Positions 33,514 to 37,727 of a stretch of DNA of 37,727 nt are shown here, piece after piece. Every line of letters starts with the position of its first letter. The stretch's first letter is position 1. The stretch covers positions 1-37,727 of the forward strand of contig CALXVN010000003.1 of NCBI GenBank assembly GCA_944392085.1, read 5' to 3'. A program made the translations under genes and the position numbers. The notes under the pieces are model-generated. The model was not told the origin of the DNA. It ran no database searches and saw nothing but the letters and a program-made list of their open reading frames with translations. The DNA is from an uncultured Clostridia bacterium (lineage in GTDB: Bacteria; Bacillota; Clostridia; TANB77; CAG-508).

Positions 33514-34851
33514 ATGTTAAAAAAAGTATTAATTGCAAACAGAGGAGAAATTGCTGTAAGAATTATTAGAGCATGTAAAGAATTAAATATAAAAACGGTT
33601 GCAATATATTCAGAAGCAGATAAAGATGCACTACATACCAAACTTGCAGATGAAGCAGTTTGCGTAGGACCTGCACCATCTGCAAAAAGTTACTTAAATA
33701 TTCAAAATATATTAGAAGCAGCTTGCAGAAGAAATTGCGATAGTGTACATCCAGGATTTGGTTTTTTATCAGAAAATGCAAGTTTTGCTAAAATGTGCGA
33801 AGAAAGTAATTTGAAATTTATAGGTCCTTCATATAAAGTAATTGATTTAATGGGAAATAAATCAAATAGCAAAGAATTAATGAAAAGTGCAAAAGTACCA
33901 GTAGTTCCAGGTTCAGAAGGATGTGTAGAAACTGTTAAAGATGCCATTAAATGTGCAAAAGAAATTGGGTACCCTGTACTTCTTAAAGCATCTGCTGGTG
34001 GTGGTGGAAAAGGAATAAGAAAAGTAGAATTTGAGTCAGAAATGGAAAATGCTTTTAACTTAGTAAAGCAAGAAGCAAAAATATCTTTTAATGATGATTC
34101 AATATATATAGAAAAATTTATAGTAAATCCACGTCATGTAGAAATGCAAATCCTAGCAGATGAACATGGTAATGTAGTTCATTTAGGAGAGAGAGATTGC
34201 AGTGTACAAAGAAGAAATCAAAAAGTATTAGAAGAGAGTCCTTCAATGGTACTTACAGAAGAGTTAAGAGCAAAAATGGGAAAAGCAGCAATAAGAGCAG
34301 TTAAAGCTTCTGGATATACTAATGCTGGAACAATAGAATTTTTAGTAGATAAAGATAAAAACTTCTATTTCATGGAAATGAATACAAGAATACAAGTAGA
34401 ACATCCAGTAACTGAAATGGTAACAGGAATAGATATAGTAAAAGAACAAATAAAAATTGCATCAGGAGAGAGTTTAAGCTTTTCTCAAAAAGATATTACT
34501 TTTAGAGGACACGCAATAGAATGCAGAATAAACGCAGAAAATCCAGATAAAAACTTTAGACCATGCCCAGGAAAAATTACAGAATTAAATTTACCAGGAG
34601 GAAATGGTGTAAGAGTAGATACTGCAGTATATACAGGCTATACAATTCCGCCAGTATATGACTCAATGATAGCAAAAATTATAGTACATGCAGAAGATAG
34701 AAATGCAGCAATAGCAAAAATGAAAAGAGCATTAGAAGAATGTGTAATAGAGGGAATTGATACAAACATAGACTTTTTATTTAGAATATTATCAAATGAA
34801 CATTTTAAAAATAATGAGTATGATACATCATTTATAGAAAAATTTATCTGA
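33514..34851 (+). CDS. accC: Acetyl-CoA carboxylase biotin carboxylase (AccC)
   Basis: ATP-dependent carboxylation of biotin on AccB. About 445 residues. N-terminal preATP-grasp domain (KKVLIANRGEIAVRIIRACKE), ATP-grasp with glycine-rich loop KASAGGGGKGIRKV, catalytic MEMNTRIQVEHPVTEMVTG, and the biotin carboxylase C-terminal domain (GHAIECRINAENP). The start is ATG 33514 after AAAGGAG. The in-frame TTG at 33484 would overlap fabZ and is rejected. The stop codon abuts an inverted pair of GGGGAC-type repeats. Confidence 0.96.
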   Translation: MLKKVLIANRGEIAVRIIRACKELNIKTVAIYSEADKDALHTKLADEAVCVGPAPSAKSYLNIQNILEAACRRNCDSVHPGFGFLSENASFAKMCEESNLKFIGPSYKVIDLMGNKSNSKELMKSAKVPVVPGSEGCVETVKDAIKCAKEIGYPVLLKASAGGGGKGIRKVEFESEMENAFNLVKQEAKISFNDDSIYIEKFIVNPRHVEMQILADEHGNVVHLGERDCSVQRRNQKVLEESPSMVLTEELRAKMGKAAIRAVKASGYTNAGTIEFLVDKDKNFYFMEMNTRIQVEHPVTEMVTGIDIVKEQIKIASGESLSFSQKDITFRGHAIECRINAENPDKNFRPCPGKITELNLPGGNGVRVDTAVYTGYTIPPVYDSMIAKIIVHAEDRNAAIAKMKRALEECVIEGIDTNIDFLFRILSNEHFKNNEYDTSFIEKFI

Positions 34852-34949
34852 TTTGTCGCGATAGGGACAGGCCTTTTTGCGACATTTTAGTTAAATAAAT
34901 TTAGAACAAATAAAAATGTCGCAAAAAGGCCTGTCCCTATCGCGACAAA
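34852..34949. repeat. GGGGAC-family repeat, inverted pair between accC and accD
   Basis: The arm at 34852-34888 (TTTGTCGC, GATAGGGACAGGCCTTTTT, GCGACATTTT) is the exact reverse complement of 34913-34949, around a 24-nt spacer. Inside each arm GTCGC and GCGAC are complementary, as AATGCGCA/TGCGCATT are at 25392-25510. The pair fills the whole accC-accD gap and ends next to the accD SD. Confidence 0.85.
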
Positions 34950-34959
34950 AGGAGAAAAA

Positions 34960-35814
34960 ATGGTAATCGATAAAATAAAGAAAAGAATTGAATATGATAA
35001 TGAGGATATAGGTAAAAAAGACGAACATAGAAGTGACATACCAGTAGGAAAATGGGTTAAATGCAGTAAATGTAAAGAAATCTTGTACAAAGATGATTTA
35101 CACAAAAATTATAGTGTATGTCCTAATTGTGGTAATCACTTTAGATTATCTAGTAGAAGAAGAGTTGAGCAAATAATAGATGTAGGTACTTTTCGAGAAT
35201 TTGATTTAAAAATAAAAACAAATAATCCATTAGAAATGGAGGACTATATTAAAAAATTAGATATTTTAAAAGAAAAAACAGGACTAGATGAAGCTGTAAA
35301 ATGTGGCATTGGAAATATAAATGATGAAAAAGTCGTAATATGCGTAATGGATAGTAATTTTATGATGGGAAGTATGGGAAAGGTTGTTGGAGAAAAAATA
35401 ACATATTCAATAGAAAAGGCTATAGAGTTAAGCTTACCAGTTATTATATTTTGTGCATCTGGTGGAGCTAGAATGCAAGAAGGAATTGTTTCTTTGATGC
35501 AAATGGCTAAAACTTCAGCAGCAGTTCAAAAATTAAATAAAGCAGGTTTACTATATATATCAGTATTAACAGATCCTACCTATGGAGGAGTTACAGCAAG
35601 TTTTGCAAGTCTTGGAGATATTATATTGGCAGAGCCAAATGCAATGATAGGATTTGCAGGGCCAAGAGTTATAAAGCAAACAATAGGAGAGGATTTGCCA
35701 GAGGGATTTCAAACAGCAGAGTTCCTATTAGAACATGGTTTTGTAGATAAAGTGGTAGAAAGAAAAGAAATGAAAGATACATTATACAAATTAATAAAAT
35801 TTAATAAAGTATAA
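34960..35814 (+). CDS. accD: Acetyl-CoA carboxylase carboxyltransferase subunit beta (AccD)
   Basis: With AccA it moves the carboxyl group from biotin to acetyl-CoA, giving malonyl-CoA. 284 residues. The N-terminal zinc ribbon has C35, C38, C54 and C57 (KCSKC and [11 protein letters not shown]). The crotonase-like core has [26 protein letters not shown] and [16 protein letters not shown] with [11 protein letters not shown] with SD AAAGGAG immediately after the palindromic repeat. accA follows after 19 nt. Confidence 0.95.
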   Translation: MVIDKIKKRIEYDNEDIGKKDEHRSDIPVGKWVKCSKCKEILYKDDLHKNYSVCPNCGNHFRLSSRRRVEQIIDVGTFREFDLKIKTNNPLEMEDYIKKLDILKEKTGLDEAVKCGIGNINDEKVVICVMDSNFMMGSMGKVVGEKITYSIEKAIELSLPVIIFCASGGARMQEGIVSLMQMAKTSAAVQKLNKAGLLYISVLTDPTYGGVTASFASLGDIILAEPNAMIGFAGPRVIKQTIGEDLPEGFQTAEFLLEHGFVDKVVERKEMKDTLYKLIKFNKV

Positions 35815-35833
35815 TGAGAAGGGATTGATAAAA

Positions 35834-36622
35834 ATGTCAAAAGTAACTGCATGGGAAAAAGTGAAAATTGCAAGAGAACCTGATAGGCCAACAGCTTTAG
35901 ATTATATAGAAAACATATTTGACGATTTTATAGAACTTCATGGAGATAGATATTTTAAAGATGATAAATCAATAGTTTGTGGACTTGGAAATATAGGAAA
36001 GCAAAATTATACAATAGTGGCAGAACAAAAAGGAAGAAATACCAAAGAAAATATAGAAAGAAATTTTGGAATGCCTAATCCAGAAGCATATAGAAAAGCC
36101 TTAAGATTTATGAAACAGGCAGAAAAATTTAAAAGGCCAATAATAACGTTTATTGATACAAAAGGTGCATATCCAGGACTTGGGGCAGAAGAAAGAGGTC
36201 AAGGAGAGGCTATTGCAAGAAATTTAATGGAAATGTCAGATTTAAAAGTGCCAATTATTGCAATAGTAATAGGAGAAGGTTCAAGTGGAGGAGCACTAGC
36301 AATAGGAGTAGGAGATAGGATACTGATGCTTGAAAATGCTGTTTATTCTATACTTTCACCTGAAGGATATGCTAGTATATTATGGAAAGATAGTTCAAGA
36401 GCAGAAGAAGCAGCAGAAAAAATGAAACTTACGGCAGAAGATTTGTTAGATTTAGGAGTAATTGATGAAGTTATAAAAGAGCCAAAAGGAAATGCAAAAC
36501 AAGATGTAGAAAAGATGTCAAACATAATAAAGAAAAAAATAATAGAAAATATAAAAGAATTAAAGAAATTAGATATAGACGAACTAACAGAAAGAAGATA
36601 TAAAAAATTTAGAAATATGTAG
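35834..36622 (+). CDS. accA: Acetyl-CoA carboxylase carboxyltransferase subunit alpha (AccA)
   Basis: Alpha subunit of the carboxyltransferase. About 262 residues, the shorter Firmicutes type. [20 protein letters not shown] at the N-terminus, [38 protein letters not shown] and [20 protein letters not shown] in the crotonase core, and [12 protein letters not shown] near the active site. I chose ATG 35834 (9 nt after AGAAGGGA) over the in-frame TTG at 35825, which directly follows the SD. Confidence 0.95.
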   Translation: MSKVTAWEKVKIAREPDRPTALDYIENIFDDFIELHGDRYFKDDKSIVCGLGNIGKQNYTIVAEQKGRNTKENIERNFGMPNPEAYRKALRFMKQAEKFKRPIITFIDTKGAYPGLGAEERGQGEAIARNLMEMSDLKVPIIAIVIGEGSSGGALAIGVGDRILMLENAVYSILSPEGYASILWKDSSRAEEAAEKMKLTAEDLLDLGVIDEVIKEPKGNAKQDVEKMSNIIKKKIIENIKELKKLDIDELTERRYKKFRNM

Positions 36623-36630
36623 GATGAAAT

Positions 36631-36661
36631 AGGACAATTGGGGACGGGCTTATTTTGTCCT
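36631..36661 (+). repeat. GGGGAC-family repeat, single copy between accA and fabI
   Basis: AGGACA (36631-36636) and TGTCCT (36656-36661) are exact complementary arms around ATTGGGGACGGGCTTATTT. The core is as in the other copies; the arms are unique to this copy. It lies 9 nt after the accA stop and just before the fabI SD. Confidence 0.75.
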
Positions 36662-36682
36662 AAGAAACGGGAGGAATTTATA

Positions 36683-37453
36683 ATGTTATTAGAAAATAAA
36701 ACAATTTTAATTATGGGGATTAGAAATAAATGGAGTATTGCATGGGGAGCAGCTAGGTCAGCTGCAGATAATGGTGCAAAAGTTCTATTTACTTTTATGG
36801 GAGAAGAGAATAGAGAGAAAATAGAGGAATTAATTTCAGAAATTCCAAATAGTAAAGCATATACTTGTAATGCTTCAAGCGACGAATCAATAAGAGAATC
36901 TTTTGAAAAAATAAAAGAAGAAAATGGAAAGATAGATGGTATATTACACAGTATAGCTCATGCTAATACAGAAGATTTAAGAAATGATTTTATAACAACA
37001 AGTAGAGAAGGGTTTTCTCATGCAAACGATGTAAGTGCATATTCATTTGTTGCTGTTGCTAGAATAGCAGATGAATTAGAACTTTTAAATGAAGGAGCAA
37101 GCTTAGTATCATTAACATATTATGGATCAACTAAAGTACTTCCTGGATATAATGTAATGGGAGTGGCTAAAGCAGCATTAGAAACTAGTGTAAGATATTT
37201 AGCAGACAATTTAGGAAAGAAAAATATTAGAGTGAATGCAGTTTCAGCAGGACCAATAAAAACCTTATCAGCAAAAGGAATAAAAGATTTTGGAAGTATT
37301 TTAGGTGTAGTAGAGGAAAAAGCACCACTAAAAAGAAATGTAACAACAGAAGAAGTAGGAGATGTAGTATCATTTTTATTTAGTAAAATGTCATCAGCAA
37401 TAACTGGTCAAATAATATATGCAGATAATGGATACAATATAATGGGAATTTAA
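36683..37453 (+). CDS. fabI: Enoyl-ACP reductase (FabI)
   Basis: NAD(P)H-dependent final reduction of the elongation cycle, short-chain dehydrogenase fold. About 256 residues. GIRNKWSIAWGAARS is the FabI cofactor motif. Y146 (LTYYGSTK), Y156 and K163 (GYNVMGVAK) occupy the same numbers as the catalytic residues of the E. coli enzyme. SIAHANTEDL and RVNAVSAGPIKTLSAKGI are also typical. I chose ATG 36683 (SD GGGAGGA) over a start at 36638, which would translate the GGGGAC repeat. Many Clostridia place the flavoenzyme FabK early in this operon; here FabI sits at its end. Confidence 0.94.
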   Translation: MLLENKTILIMGIRNKWSIAWGAARSAADNGAKVLFTFMGEENREKIEELISEIPNSKAYTCNASSDESIRESFEKIKEENGKIDGILHSIAHANTEDLRNDFITTSREGFSHANDVSAYSFVAVARIADELELLNEGASLVSLTYYGSTKVLPGYNVMGVAKAALETSVRYLADNLGKKNIRVNAVSAGPIKTLSAKGIKDFGSILGVVEEKAPLKRNVTTEEVGDVVSFLFSKMSSAITGQIIYADNGYNIMGI

Positions 37454-37500
37454 GAAAAGTGAGAAATTTGGGTCTGCCCCCCAATTTTCTCACTTTTCTT
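37452..37500. terminator. GGGGAC-type hairpin serving as terminator between fabI and the convergent gene
   Basis: AAGAAAAGTGAGAAA (37452-37466) pairs exactly with TTTCTCACTTTTCTT (37486-37500). The inner TTGGG pairs with CCCAA around TCTGCCC. On the minus strand the centre reads ATTGGGGGGCAGACCC, a variant of the GGGGAC core. Each arm gives a T-rich tract in its own direction, so it can terminate both converging transcripts. Confidence 0.75.
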
Positions 37501-37505
37501 TTATA

Positions 37506-37727
37506 CTAGTAAATTAACCGAGCCCTTCCACTATTACCAGAATGTTCATGAATGTATTTCATTTTTGTTGCCATACCACCCCTTATATGTCGTTCTGCTT
37601 TATTTTCATCTAATATAGCTCTTACCTCAGCTGCTAAACAAGGGCTTATTTTTAACAATCTTTCACTAACATCTTTGTGTACCGATGTTACTTTTCGTAA
37701 CGGTAGAACTATTTTTAGAAGTATTAA
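37506..37727 (-). CDS. spoIIID: Sporulation transcription factor SpoIIID-like, 3' part only, possible frame break
   Basis: A minus-strand frame enters from the right edge and stops at 37508-37506 (73 codons). VHKDVSERLLKISPCLAAEV followed by RAILDENKAERHIRGG and MATKMKY matches the C-terminal two thirds of SpoIIID, the mother-cell DNA-binding regulator acting with sigma-E. The expected helix-turn-helix (VSKSTVHKDV) is only partly recovered: this frame has LRKVTSVHKDV, while the neighbouring frame offers STVTKS at about 37707-37690. A small insertion or deletion near 37690 may have broken the gene, or the end of the window may be of poor quality. The start lies outside. The stop is 6 nt from the shared terminator. 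Confidence 0.65.
   Translation of the reverse strand, partial: LILLKIVLPLRKVTSVHKDVSERLLKISPCLAAEVRAILDENKAERHIRGGMATKMKYIHEHSGNSGRARLIY

Noticed and set aside
32909-33538. Minus-strand open frame of 209 codons over accB and fabZ
   Set aside because: Antisense to two genes with intact catalytic motifs; its composition is that of a reverse-strand shadow.
36638-36682. N-terminal extension of fabI (15 codons)
   Set aside because: It lies within the GGGGAC repeat. ATG 36683 has a good SD and aligns the catalytic residues with the standard numbering.

Overview
The window is a very AT-rich, Clostridia-like (Bacillota) chromosome segment. Codon use is dominated by ATA, AGA and A/T-ending codons, and starts have GGAGG-type Shine-Dalgarno (SD) sites. 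It carries a division/cell-wall (dcw) cluster with SpoVD/SpoVE-type proteins, a Phe-specific T-box, two tandem Spo0A-type boxes and the 3' end of a spoIIID-like gene, all pointing to a spore-former lineage, probably an uncultured gut Clostridia. Taxonomy is inferred from gene content only.

Layout. Positions 1-75 are the right end of an IS3-family (IS150-type) insertion sequence. Positions 180-1106 (minus) hold a YhcC-type radical SAM protein. Positions 1282-15251 are a modified dcw cluster: mraZ with promoter and operator, rsmH (frameshifted), ftsL, an inserted three-ORF cassette (3695-8010), a SpoVD/FtsI transpeptidase, murE, mraY, ftsW/spoVE and murG. murD, murF, murC, divIB, ftsA and ftsZ are not here. 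Positions 15348-15787 hold a small gene behind two tandem 0A boxes. Next come topA, a SNF2 helicase, a Phe T-box followed by pheS-pheT, a CapA-family phosphoesterase and rimO. Positions 28156-37500 are a type II fatty-acid synthesis operon, fabH-fabD-fabG-fabF-accB-fabZ-accC-accD-accA-fabI, ending at a hairpin facing the spoIIID-like fragment.

How the genes work together. The dcw block makes lipid II (MurE, MraY, MurG) and builds septal or spore-cortex peptidoglycan (FtsW/SpoVE with the SpoVD/FtsI transpeptidase, FtsL as scaffold). The fab/acc operon makes malonyl-CoA and runs the complete elongation cycle, but no acpP is present. PheST charges tRNA-Phe under T-box control.

Most notable signals. 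(1) A nucleotidyltransferase with 29-residue tandem repeats sits with two partner ORFs between ftsL and the transpeptidase gene, has its own promoter, and is bounded by direct repeats of the ftsL 3' end plus terminator. (2) There are two families of intergenic palindromes whose short core motifs are conserved while their flanking arms differ in sequence but stay self-complementary: a GGGGAC family (about nine copies) and a GCGTTG...GTAC...CCTAGC family (three copies plus a deletion derivative). (3) An array of about 12 ACWAAAGA motifs fills the mraZ-rsmH spacer. (4) The topA SD lies 35 nt from its start codon across a perfect 22-nt palindrome. (5) Three reading-frame breaks are visible, in rsmH, the repeat/nucleotidyltransferase ORF pair and the spoIIID-like fragment.
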